Position numbers and translations under genes: made by a program
NCBI GenBank assembly: GCA_934589225.1
Contig: CAKTNS010000028.1
Coordinates: 1 to 37,013, forward strand
DNA length: 37,013 bases
Direction of reading: 5' to 3'
Origin: an uncultured Oscillospiraceae bacterium
GTDB lineage: Bacteria > Bacillota > Clostridia > Oscillospirales > Oscillospiraceae
Shown here: piece by piece, positions 1 through 6,542 of the stretch
How the letters are laid out: each line of letters starts with the position of its first letter
Numbering within the stretch: position 1 is the stretch's first letter
Notes under the pieces: model-generated
Seen by the model: only the letters and a program-made list of their open reading frames with translations
Database searches by the model: none
Told to the model about the DNA's origin: nothing

Positions 1-384
1 GGCGGCACCTGGCTGCTGGCGCCTGCCGGCACCGACAACCCCACCATGGTTGCTGACATTATGAACACCTTCATCAATGACGAAGAGGTCTGCACCAACC
101 TGGTAAAGAATGAAATGCAGTTCTCCAACAACCAGAAGGTCAACGCGGCCTGCGCTGCCACCGGCGGCAACGACTTCCTGGGCGGCCAGAACGACACCGC
201 GATGTACGTTGAGATGGCGAAGAACATCGTCTTCAAGAACCACACCATCTACGACCAGATCATCAACGAGGATATGCAGAAGTGCTGGCGTGAATACTGC
301 GACGGCGACGTGACCGAGGAGCAGGCTCTGGCCAACTTCTACGCCCTGGTCTCCGAGAGCTATCCCACCATCGTCACCCCTTGA
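1..384 (+). CDS. Sugar ABC transporter substrate-binding protein, C-terminal part
   Basis: The window opens inside this gene: the frame is open from base 1 and stops at 382-384, giving 127 C-terminal residues. No start, signal peptide or lipobox is visible. The fragment begins with GGTWLLAPAGTDNP and ends in a Glu/Tyr-rich helical stretch, as in the C-terminal lobe of family 1 extracellular sugar-binding proteins. The main support is context: two CUT1-type permease genes follow on the same strand. It would be the membrane-tethered receptor delivering an oligosaccharide to those permeases. Codon use is strongly biased (GAC, AAC, AAG, CTG), as in the second binding-protein gene at 8183, which fits high expression. 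The substrate cannot be told from this fragment. Confidence 0.75.
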   Translation, partial: GGTWLLAPAGTDNPTMVADIMNTFINDEEVCTNLVKNEMQFSNNQKVNAACAATGGNDFLGGQNDTAMYVEMAKNIVFKNHTIYDQIINEDMQKCWREYCDGDVTEEQALANFYALVSESYPTIVTP

Positions 385-410
385 TTCAGACCGGTCCATT
401 CATTTTTCTC

Positions 411-442
411 CTCCGGGGCAGGGCTTATGCCCTGTCCCGGAG
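411..442 (+). terminator. Strong intercistronic hairpin after the binding-protein gene
   Basis: CTCCGGG-G-CAGGGC (411-424) pairs with GCCCTG-T-CCCGGAG (429-442) around a TTAT loop, a 14-bp stem with one G-U pair. No U-run follows, so it is unlikely to be a full terminator. In sugar ABC operons a hairpin here commonly stabilises the binding-protein mRNA or cuts read-through into the permeases. A comparable stem sits in the same place in the second ABC operon (9531-9588). Confidence 0.6.
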
Positions 443-525
443 CGCTTTCCGGTATTCCGGATGGGGTGAACACGCCCCATGGGGAATGCCGAAAAGAACA
501 CTTTTTCAAAAGGGAGGCAAATTCC

Positions 526-1473
526 ATGCAAACAACCGTCAAGTCCCTTCGCCCCAAAAAGAAAAAAGGCATCAGCTATGCCAAGTGGGGCTATCTGTTC
601 ATCCTGCCCTTCTTCCTGACCTATTGCGTTTTCGCCCTGGCCCCCCAGGTGCTGACCATTTACAACAGCTTCTTTGAAAACTACCGGGAGGGCCTGACCC
701 AGGTGGGGCCCCGGTTCGTGGGCTTTCAGAACTATGTAAAGCTTTTTACCCCGGATAAAAACGGCACCGTCAGCATTCTGAAGTTCGCCGGTAATACCAT
801 GCTCATGTGGATCGAGGGCGCGGTGCCCCAGGTGGTCATTGCCCTGATGCTCTCGGTATTCTTTACCAGCTACCGGCTGAAGATCCGGGGCCAGCAGTTC
901 TTTAAAACCGTGATCTACATGCCCAACCTGATCATGGCCTCCGCCTTTTCCATGCTGTTCTTCACCCTGTTCTCCAACGTGGGCCCTGTGAACCAGGTTC
1001 TGATGCAAACGGGCCTGATCGACGCGGCCATTCCCTTCTTCGACAAGCAAGTGACCGTCCGGGGCCTGGTTGCCACCATGAACTTCCTCATGTGGTTTGG
1101 CAACACCACCATTTTGCTCATGGCGGGCATTATGGGCATTGACCAGAACCTTTTTGAGGCCGCCAGCATGGACGGGGCCAATTCCCTGCAGGTCTTCTTC
1201 CGGGTGACCCTGCCGCTGCTGATGCCGGTGCTGGTGTATACGGTGATCACGGCGCTGATCGGCGGATTGCAGATGTTTGACGTCCCCCAGGTGCTGACCA
1301 ACGGCGCGGGCACCCCCAACCGCTCCTCCACCACCCTCATTATGTACCTGAACAACTTCCTGAAAACCAGCAAGAACTACGGCATGGCCGGGGCGGTCTC
1401 CGTGATCATCTTCATTATTACGGGGCTTCTGAGCATTCTGGTTTTCAAGAGTCTGACAAAAGAAGACAACTAA
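526..1473 (+). CDS. Sugar ABC transporter permease (MalF/UgpA type)
   Basis: This 315-residue integral membrane protein is one of two inner-membrane subunits of a CUT1 carbohydrate importer. I place the start at ATG 526 because AGGGAGG lies at 511-517 and the protein then begins with a short basic tail (MQTTVKSLRPKKKKG) before the first membrane helix. The frame stays open upstream to 427, but that part covers a hairpin and looks non-coding. About six hydrophobic segments are visible. The EAA loop that contacts the ATPase reads EAASMDGANSLQVFFRVTLP near residues 216-235. The next permease starts 12 bases after the stop. No ATPase gene is present, so a shared MsmK/UgpC-like ATPase encoded elsewhere is likely. 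Confidence 0.9.
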   Translation: MQTTVKSLRPKKKKGISYAKWGYLFILPFFLTYCVFALAPQVLTIYNSFFENYREGLTQVGPRFVGFQNYVKLFTPDKNGTVSILKFAGNTMLMWIEGAVPQVVIALMLSVFFTSYRLKIRGQQFFKTVIYMPNLIMASAFSMLFFTLFSNVGPVNQVLMQTGLIDAAIPFFDKQVTVRGLVATMNFLMWFGNTTILLMAGIMGIDQNLFEAASMDGANSLQVFFRVTLPLLMPVLVYTVITALIGGLQMFDVPQVLTNGAGTPNRSSTTLIMYLNNFLKTSKNYGMAGAVSVIIFIITGLLSILVFKSLTKEDN

Positions 1474-1485
1474 GGAGGTGCCCCC

Positions 1486-2355
1486 ATGCAATCCAATTCT
1501 TCCGACAGCCGCAAGGCCCGGGCCATGCTGACCCTAAGCCGGGCGGTGGTCTACATCATCCTGGTGTTCCTGTCCGTTCTGTGTCTGTTCTCCTTTTACA
1601 TGCTGATCATCAATTCCACCCGCTCCAACGCAGACCTCCAGGGCGGCTTCCGGTTCCTGCCCCAGGGCAACTTCCTGGTGAATCTTAAAAACGCCTGGAC
1701 GGACTCCTCCATCAACATCCCCCGGGGCATGGCCAACAGCTTCTTCGTCGCCGCCGCCACGGCCCTGCTTACCACCTACTTTTCTGCTTTGACGGCCTAC
1801 GGCCTCCACGCCTATGACTTTAAGCTCAAAAAAGCTGCCACCACCTTTATCCTGGCGGTGATGGTCATCCCCAAGCAGGTCAGCGCCTCCGGCTTTGTCC
1901 AGCTGTGCTACCGCTTCGGCCTGACGGACAGCTACCTGCCCCTGATTTTACCGGGCATTGCCGCCCCGGTGGTGTTCTTCTACATGAAGCAGTACATGGC
2001 CTCGGTGCTCCCTATGGAGATCGTGGATGCCGCCCGGGTGGACGGCTCCGGAGAGTTCCGGACCTTTAACCGCATCGTCCTGCCCATGATCAAGCCCGCC
2101 ATCGCCGTGCAGATGATTTTCTCCTTCGTAGAGTCCTGGAACAACTACTTCCTGCCGGCATTGCTTCTGAACAAAAACGAAATGAAAACCGTCCCCATTA
2201 TGATCGCCCAGCTCCGGGCGGCGGACTACTCCAAGTTCGATTTGGGCAAGGTCTACATGTTCATCCTCCTGGCCATCCTGCCGGTGCTGGCGGTGTACAT
2301 CGTCCTCTCCCGCTTCATCATCAAGGGCGTCACCGCCGGTTCGGTGAAGGGATAA
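1486..2355 (+). CDS. Sugar ABC transporter permease (MalG/UgpE type)
   Basis: This 289-residue membrane protein is the second permease of the first sugar importer. TAAGGAGG overlaps the stop of the preceding permease (1471-1478) and positions ATG 1486. Hydrophobic segments are spread along the chain, and the EAA-loop equivalent reads VDAARVDGSGEFRTFNRIVLP near residues 182-202. The C-terminus (RFIIKGVTAGSVKG) is the usual ending of MalG-type permeases and closely resembles that of the permease at 10563, which ends TAGGIKG. The gene is probably the last of its operon, since a 19-bp perfect hairpin follows 5 bases after the stop and the next genes are on the other strand. Confidence 0.92.
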   Translation: MQSNSSDSRKARAMLTLSRAVVYIILVFLSVLCLFSFYMLIINSTRSNADLQGGFRFLPQGNFLVNLKNAWTDSSINIPRGMANSFFVAAATALLTTYFSALTAYGLHAYDFKLKKAATTFILAVMVIPKQVSASGFVQLCYRFGLTDSYLPLILPGIAAPVVFFYMKQYMASVLPMEIVDAARVDGSGEFRTFNRIVLPMIKPAIAVQMIFSFVESWNNYFLPALLLNKNEMKTVPIMIAQLRAADYSKFDLGKVYMFILLAILPVLAVYIVLSRFIIKGVTAGSVKG

Positions 2356-2360
2356 AAAGA

Positions 2361-2404
2361 ACCCCCCATCCGGGAGAAAGCTCCGTTTCTCCCGGATGGG
2401 GGGT
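2361..2404 (-). terminator. Terminator hairpin between convergent genes
   Basis: A perfect 19-bp inverted repeat (2361-2379 with 2386-2404) surrounds a 6-base loop. Read on the minus strand the stem is followed by TCTTTTTATC, so it best fits an intrinsic terminator for the Doc/RelB operon. It also sits directly behind the permease stop on the plus strand and may act both ways, although the plus-strand 3' side (AAAAATC) has no U-run. Confidence 0.8.
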
Positions 2405-2445
2405 AAAAATCTCCGACAGCTGCCTGGTCAATGACGCTGCGATTG

Positions 2446-2826
2446 TTATTTTTTCAAATATCTATGAATCCATTGGAGAAGGTCTTGTTCCGTTGCGGAG
2501 CCATCGGCAATAGCGATAAACATATCTGCCAGGTCTCCGGAACATAATTCCAGATGATATCCATTCCATTTCAAAAGCAACTGTGTCATCATGGCACCGA
2601 TTCGCTTGTTGCCATCCAGGAAAGCGTGATTGGAGGCCAGCCCGAAACCGAGCCGCGCGATTTTTTCAATGTCGGTGGGATAGAGTTCTTGCCCGCCGAA
2701 GGTCTGCATAGGTGCGGAAACAGCAGCCTCCAAGCCGTCGCGATCCCGGAGGCCGTCCAAGCCACCGCTGCCCTGGATAACGCGGCTGTGGATTTGGATG
2801 ACATCCTCCGTTGTGATCCAAATCAT
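2446..2826 (-). CDS. doc: Fic/Doc-family death-on-curing toxin
   Basis: The 126-residue protein carries the Fic/Doc signature HAFLDGNKR at residues 67-75, with the catalytic-type His, the acidic residue of the loop, and the GNKR anion-binding turn. Length and N-terminus (MIWITTEDVIQIHSRVI) match Doc-type toxins, which phosphorylate EF-Tu in the P1 prototype; other Fic proteins AMPylate targets. Which activity applies here is not known. No inhibitory-helix motif is visible in the protein, so inhibition should come from the partner. The gene overlaps the upstream antitoxin gene by 4 bases (2823-2826), implying translational coupling. A 19-bp hairpin ends the transcript. Confidence 0.87.
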   Translation of the reverse strand: MIWITTEDVIQIHSRVIQGSGGLDGLRDRDGLEAAVSAPMQTFGGQELYPTDIEKIARLGFGLASNHAFLDGNKRIGAMMTQLLLKWNGYHLELCSGDLADMFIAIADGSATEQDLLQWIHRYLKK

Positions 2827-3074
2827 TCTGCCATCCTCTTGTAGTCAGAGGCAAACTCCGCAAGAAGCTGGTCGGTATCTGCCAACATTTTTTCACGAGG
2901 AATCTTGACCGTTTCTTCTGTGACGGTCACCGCAAAGGGCATTCCCTTGGCTCGCACAAAAGCGTTTGCGAAAATGTTGAATGCTGTTGATGTGGTCATG
3001 CCCAGCTGATTGCAAATTGCGCTCATCTGCGCTTTTACGTCGGAATCCATTCGAAAAGTCATATTGGTATCCAT
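2823..3074 (-). CDS. RelB/DinJ-like ribbon-helix-helix antitoxin
   Basis: This 83-residue protein opens with a short beta-strand and two helices typical of RelB/DinJ antitoxins (NMTFRMDSDVKAQMSAICNQ, then LGMTTSTAFNIFANAFV). That fold binds DNA as a dimer. The C-terminal half (about 50-83), with VKIPREKMLADTDQLLAEF, would wrap the toxin. AAGGAGG lies just upstream of ATG 3074, and a consensus promoter lies at 3098-3126. It overlaps the Doc gene by 4 bases, so the two form an operon with the antitoxin first. Classical Doc toxins pair with Phd antitoxins; a RelB/DinJ-type partner is a mixed arrangement, though mixed pairs are known in type II systems. Confidence 0.83.
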   Translation of the reverse strand: MDTNMTFRMDSDVKAQMSAICNQLGMTTSTAFNIFANAFVRAKGMPFAVTVTEETVKIPREKMLADTDQLLAEFASDYKRMAE

Positions 3075-3097
3075 TGTATTCGCCTCCTTGCACTACA

Positions 3098-3126
3098 ATT
3101 ATAGTACATATTATATGCAATGTCAA
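3098..3126 (-). promoter_or_regulatory. Consensus promoter and candidate operator of the RelB/Doc operon
   Basis: On the minus strand a perfect -35 TTGACA (3121-3126) and perfect -10 TATAAT (3098-3103) are 17 bases apart. The spacer holds a short palindrome, CATAT-T-ATATG (3107-3117), a plausible site for autorepression by the antitoxin. The operator role is inferred from position. Confidence 0.85.
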
Positions 3127-3475
3127 ATAAAAATGCTGCACTGTTTAATCGACAACCCTGCAATGTCCGGTTTGCCTTTGGACAATGGGAGAAGGGGGGA
3201 TTCCAACCCGGCAAAGAGGCGCGATAAGCAAAAAAGAAACCGCCTGCGGTTCCTTTTTGCCCAACATATTTACTATACCACGTTTTTAAGACCTTTTCCA
3301 TGGGCATCTCCTCCAATCTTTGGGGCTTTTTCTTATGAAACATCCCATCTTGCAAATGAAGAACACTTGGAGTATGATGAAGATACAAAAAAGGAGTGAG
3401 TCCAATGTACTAGGAAATCTCCATTCTAAGAAAGCGAAGTTAACCACAGATGGAACCCACTTATGAAGAGAAATG
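3127..3475. other. Gene-free spacer with one terminator-like hairpin
   Basis: No convincing gene is seen. Several frames are open but have no ribosome site, family motif or coding-like composition. The one structured element is an A-rich/T-rich hairpin at about 3226-3260 (core AACCGC/GCGGTT flanked by A and T runs) that would act as an intrinsic terminator in either direction. It may mark a decayed small gene or a small RNA, but nothing supports a specific call. Confidence 0.5.
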
Positions 3476-3537
3476 ACCCCTGACGGTCGCAGTGATGAGG
3501 CGACAGGTCAGGGGTTATTTCTTTGCCTTTTTAGGGA
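3476..3537 (+). repeat. Left copy of the direct repeat flanking the AbiE-like module (terminator-like)
   Basis: ACCCCTGAC (3476-3484) pairs with GTCAGGGGT (3507-3515), and a T-rich tract with a TTTTT run follows (to 3532), giving an intrinsic-terminator shape on the plus strand. Bases 3506-3532 recur exactly at 5393-5419, and the loop regions are the same length but diverged. The copies are 1,887 bases apart and bracket the two minus-strand genes at 3566-5271. Confidence 0.75.
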
Positions 3538-3565
3538 CTTGATCGGTTCGGCTGACAGGCCGAAT

Positions 3566-4312
3566 TTAAATCGATAGAAAAATCTCTTCCAGTCTTTTAC
3601 AGAGCAAATTGTTATCAATATCCTCTGATACCAAATCGTTTTTTCGGATACCCGCTATAAACAATTGCAAATCCGTTTTCAATTGCGCCGGAAGCTTTAC
3701 CCGTTCCTTTGGCGGCAGCAGCATCAGAAGATGATAGACATCCCGATAATGCTTTCGGATATGGCGGGAATTTCCCTCTTCGCCCTCTGCCCGGCGTGCG
3801 GCAAGCTCACACCAGGCTTTTGCTTTGAAAGGGATCAGGTATTTTTCGTCCAGGATGCTGAGTCCGTCGATGACCCGTCTGCCGTTCAGCAGAAATTCAT
3901 AGTATTCATCATTTAAGAGGATTGCGGACAGGCTCGAAACATCATCGGCAACATGCACCGGGGTCAAATGGGCATCCGGCAGCAACGGAAGGTTCGGCGT
4001 TCTGGAAAACAGCTCGATCATTTTGGGGTATGCGGCGTTTGCGGGATTTTTAAACCGATAGAATTGACGCTGTGTTTCTCCGGTTTCGATTCCATTGTAG
4101 TTGGCCTCTCTGATAAAGTCCCAGAATGCACGGCCGAATTCCTCATTGATATTTTCGACGATCAGGACAACGTCCAAGTCCTTGGTTGCACGAAAATTTT
4201 CGCCGACTTCATCAAATACGACCGAACAGGCTGTTCCGCCAATCAGGACATAGTTGTCCGTGTAATTCCGGAAGAAATCCCGGAACTTATATAACCCCTG
4301 AATATTCACCAT
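3566..4312 (-). CDS. Nucleotidyltransferase, AbiEii/AbiGii-toxin-like
   Basis: The 248-residue protein has the nucleotidyltransferase signature LIGGTACS at residues 23-30 followed by RATKDLDVVL at 41-50, with the paired metal-binding aspartates D45 and D47. This layout (GG...A, then R-T-DLD) is that of the MNT-like fold used by AbiEii toxins, which nucleotidylate targets such as tRNA in characterised members. The rest is helical with no membrane segment. Its start overlaps the end of the upstream gene by 7 bases, so the pair is co-translated with the partner first, the order expected of an antitoxin-toxin operon. It could also be a non-toxic nucleotidyltransferase. The target is unknown. Confidence 0.75.
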   Translation of the reverse strand: MVNIQGLYKFRDFFRNYTDNYVLIGGTACSVVFDEVGENFRATKDLDVVLIVENINEEFGRAFWDFIREANYNGIETGETQRQFYRFKNPANAAYPKMIELFSRTPNLPLLPDAHLTPVHVADDVSSLSAILLNDEYYEFLLNGRRVIDGLSILDEKYLIPFKAKAWCELAARRAEGEEGNSRHIRKHYRDVYHLLMLLPPKERVKLPAQLKTDLQLFIAGIRKNDLVSEDIDNNLLCKRLEEIFLSI

Positions 4313-5271
4313 AGTATTTCACGCACCAGGCTTTCTATTTCTATTTGCACCCGCTCGTCCCGGTCGTCCTTGAACTGGGCATAGAGCGAAACCACATCAA
4401 CATGGTCTGCGCCTCCTAAAATCTTTGGGTCATACCGGAAAATTTCAATAATACTGTATCTTTGGTCGAAAAGGTCATATTCGTTGAGAATTTTTTTCTT
4501 GTCAATTTTTTTGAAGTCCTGTGCCGTGGAAGCATAAGATGGTATGCTGCCCTCTTCCAGGAAGGATAGTTTGCCCAGAGCCAGCGCCCCGGACATGGGG
4601 TAGTCGCTGCATTCTACATCCGGCAGAACATACCGGTGGTTTTTTACCGGGTCAAACAAATACTGCTTTCCCCTTTCCCAGAATTCCCTTCCGCTGGAAA
4701 TCATGTATTGCTTTCGGGTATTGCTGCCAACTGTTTGCAGCAGCTTTCTGTAGCACAGCTCTTTCAGCGCACGGTTGACACTTGCCACGGAGTAGGGCAG
4801 ATGTGCGCAAAGTTGGTGGGCATTTGTGTTTCTGATTTTGTTCAACAGCAGGTAGATGAAAACGACCTGCGTTGCTACCGCAAATGTATCGCCATAGGTT
4901 TCATAGGAACATTCCGCTTCTGTCAGCGCCATCAAGCAGTGGGGGATATAAAGCTGTTTTTCCGGAACAATAAAGGGAATTCTCCCCTGAATCAAGCTAT
5001 TTCTCTGGGTCAGTCGAAGATTTTCCAGCACCAGCACCGGCTGCCGCTTTGTAAATTTCCGGATTTGCGCCATCTGTTTTTTGAGGGCGTCGAGCCTCCA
5101 TGTTCCGGTATCCCTGGGCTTCACCAGCACATACTCCTCAGAGTCGAGCCCCAGCGTGTAGAACTGATACCCTGCCGTCAGATACATGGGCAGGTCATCC
5201 GCCCCGATGTAGTCCTGCAACTGTACTTGGGGGCCGAACATCCTTTGCAGATAACCGGTGAGCTCCTCCAT
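4306..5271 (-). CDS. Winged-helix partner protein of the nucleotidyltransferase, putative antitoxin
   Basis: I do not recognise a named family with certainty. The 321-residue protein is cytoplasmic in character. A central segment (about residues 135-195) looks like a winged helix: IYLLLNKIRNTNAHQLCAHL, then a recognition-like helix VASVNRALKELCYRKLL, then a wing ending in RKQYMIS. A helix-turn-helix or winged-helix protein encoded directly upstream of, and overlapping, an AbiEii-type nucleotidyltransferase is expected to be the DNA-binding antitoxin (AbiEi-like), but this protein is longer than AbiEi and its winged helix is internal. GAGGTGATC precedes ATG 5271. Upstream lie repeated ATTATATCAT boxes suited to autoregulation. 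Confidence 0.6.
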   Translation of the reverse strand: MEELTGYLQRMFGPQVQLQDYIGADDLPMYLTAGYQFYTLGLDSEEYVLVKPRDTGTWRLDALKKQMAQIRKFTKRQPVLVLENLRLTQRNSLIQGRIPFIVPEKQLYIPHCLMALTEAECSYETYGDTFAVATQVVFIYLLLNKIRNTNAHQLCAHLPYSVASVNRALKELCYRKLLQTVGSNTRKQYMISSGREFWERGKQYLFDPVKNHRYVLPDVECSDYPMSGALALGKLSFLEEGSIPSYASTAQDFKKIDKKKILNEYDLFDQRYSIIEIFRYDPKILGGADHVDVVSLYAQFKDDRDERVQIEIESLVREILW

Positions 5272-5296
5272 TGTTGATCACCTCGCTGTTATATCA

Positions 5297-5343
5297 ATTA
5301 TATCATGATTATATCATTGATTATGATATAATGCAAATAAAAT
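5297..5343 (-). promoter_or_regulatory. Promoter with iterated ATTATATCAT boxes (AbiE-like operon)
   Basis: ATTATATCAT occurs twice on the plus strand at 5297-5306 and 5308-5317, 11 bases apart (about one helical turn), and once inverted at 5323-5332. On the minus strand one box supplies a TATAAT -10, with TTGCAT 17 bases upstream as a weak -35. This suggests an autorepressed promoter in which operator and -10 coincide. The binding protein is inferred to be the winged-helix protein at 4306-5271. Confidence 0.6.
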
Positions 5344-5363
5344 TAAACAGTTAAAATCAATTC

Positions 5364-5424
5364 CCCCTGACCGCCCCTGTAGTGAGGCAACCGGTCAGGG
5401 GTTATTTCTTTGCCTTTTTGGGGC
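5364..5424 (+). repeat. Right copy of the direct repeat flanking the AbiE-like module
   Basis: CCCCTGACC (5364-5372) pairs with GGTCAGGGG (5393-5401), followed by TTATTTC and a TTTTT run ending at 5419. The stretch 5393-5419 is identical to 3506-3532. It has the shape of a plus-strand intrinsic terminator but lies between two minus-strand genes, so it does not terminate any gene seen here. Confidence 0.75.
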
Positions 5425-5500
5425 TCTCGGGTGGATTGGAACGGAATAATGTCGCAAATCCGGGGCCAAAACCTTGAAATAATGTTACGGCCGCCTTGGC

Positions 5501-6352
5501 TTACGGACACTCTTGCACCTCCTGGCGGCTGCGGAGGCGGTATTCGGAAGGGGAGAGGCCTTCCCGGCGCTGGAAGCACTGGCTGAAATAGCTGGAGGAG
5601 GAGAAGCCCAGGTGGAAGGCGATTTGGAAAATGGGGTGGTCCGTGTTTTTCAGCAGCATCTTGGCGTCATTAAACCGCAGCTGCAATACGTATTCAATGG
5701 GCGTTACGCCGTAGGTTTTCTGGAAATTCCGGATCAGGCTGTATTTGTTGATGTTGACCTTTTCCGCCAGGGCTTCTAAGTTGATGTCCTTGGTGCTGTT
5801 GTCCTCCAGATATTGGTGGACCCAGGCCATGGTGTAGTTGTCTGCCGCGGCGGAGTTGGGCCGGGGGGCATCCACCAGGGTGGTTTTTCGCTTGAGATAG
5901 AGAAGGATCACGCTCATGAGATGGCCGCACAGCTCCTCATAGCCCTTTTCCTGGTTGGCCATTTCCGAAACGATGGCGGACAGGCAGGGCAGCATCAATT
6001 CCTGGGCATCCCGGAAGGAATCCTTGTAAAAGCCGTCTTTCTGGCCGGAACGGAACAGATGCACCCCGGAAATCCCCAGGCACACATATTCCAAGGGGTC
6101 GTCCTGAGAACTCCACTCCGTGTGCTTGACGAAGGGGTCCAAGTAGATGAAATCCATGGGCTCCACCGGCAGGGTCTGGCCCTGGACGGAAAAGGTGCCG
6201 TGGCCCTTCAGGCAGAAAAACAGCTCACTGATCCGGTGGGAATGCTCGGTGCCCTTGGTCCAGTCCTGTTCAAAATGATGAAAACTGACATAGTGAAGCC
6301 TTTCGGTATTACTGAACAAAATTGGCTTCTCCAATTCGTGCAACTTGTACAT
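5501..6352 (-). CDS. AraC-family transcriptional regulator
   Basis: The 283-residue protein has an N-terminal cupin-like sensing domain (about residues 15-150, with HSHRISELFFCLKGHGTFSV) and a C-terminal AraC DNA-binding domain (about 180-280) with two helix-turn-helix units; the second reads FQIAHLGFSSSSYFSQCF-like and ends QRREGLSPSEYRLR. I start at ATG 6352, which is preceded by GCGAGGGAGC; the frame extends to a TTG at 6394, judged less likely. It is divergent from the beta-helix/ABC/GH20 genes and probably activates them in response to a sugar. An inverted pair of AGAACGCAA boxes in the shared intergenic region is a candidate binding site. Confidence 0.88.
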   Translation of the reverse strand: MYKLHELEKPILFSNTERLHYVSFHHFEQDWTKGTEHSHRISELFFCLKGHGTFSVQGQTLPVEPMDFIYLDPFVKHTEWSSQDDPLEYVCLGISGVHLFRSGQKDGFYKDSFRDAQELMLPCLSAIVSEMANQEKGYEELCGHLMSVILLYLKRKTTLVDAPRPNSAAADNYTMAWVHQYLEDNSTKDINLEALAEKVNINKYSLIRNFQKTYGVTPIEYVLQLRFNDAKMLLKNTDHPIFQIAFHLGFSSSSYFSQCFQRREGLSPSEYRLRSRQEVQECP

Positions 6353-6433
6353 GTCCCTGCTCCCTCGCTTTTTTGCAATTGGAAATTTAGTCAATTAGTA
6401 TAATCACAAGGTCAATATATCATATTCCGCAAA

Positions 6434-6523
6434 AGAACGCAAGGTGGTATTATATAAAATAGATAGATGAAGAAAACATAAGCCTCTGTTTTGTAGCTAA
6501 TTGCACAAAGGCTTTTGCGTTCT
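6434..6523. promoter_or_regulatory. Inverted AGAACGCAA boxes in the divergent AraC/beta-helix intergenic region
   Basis: AGAACGCAA at 6434-6442 is repeated inverted as TTGCGTTCT at 6515-6523, 81 bases apart start to start. The first box is followed by TATTAT and TATATAAAAT (6448-6460), a possible -10 with no good -35, as expected of an activator-dependent promoter. Assignment to the AraC protein rests on position only. Confidence 0.45.
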
Positions 6524-6542
6524 ATGAAATACAGACGATTGG

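Noticed and set aside
3010..3399. A 129-codon plus-strand frame across the RelB promoter region
   Set aside because: It starts inside the antitoxin gene on the other strand, crosses a consensus promoter and a terminator hairpin, and shows no motif.
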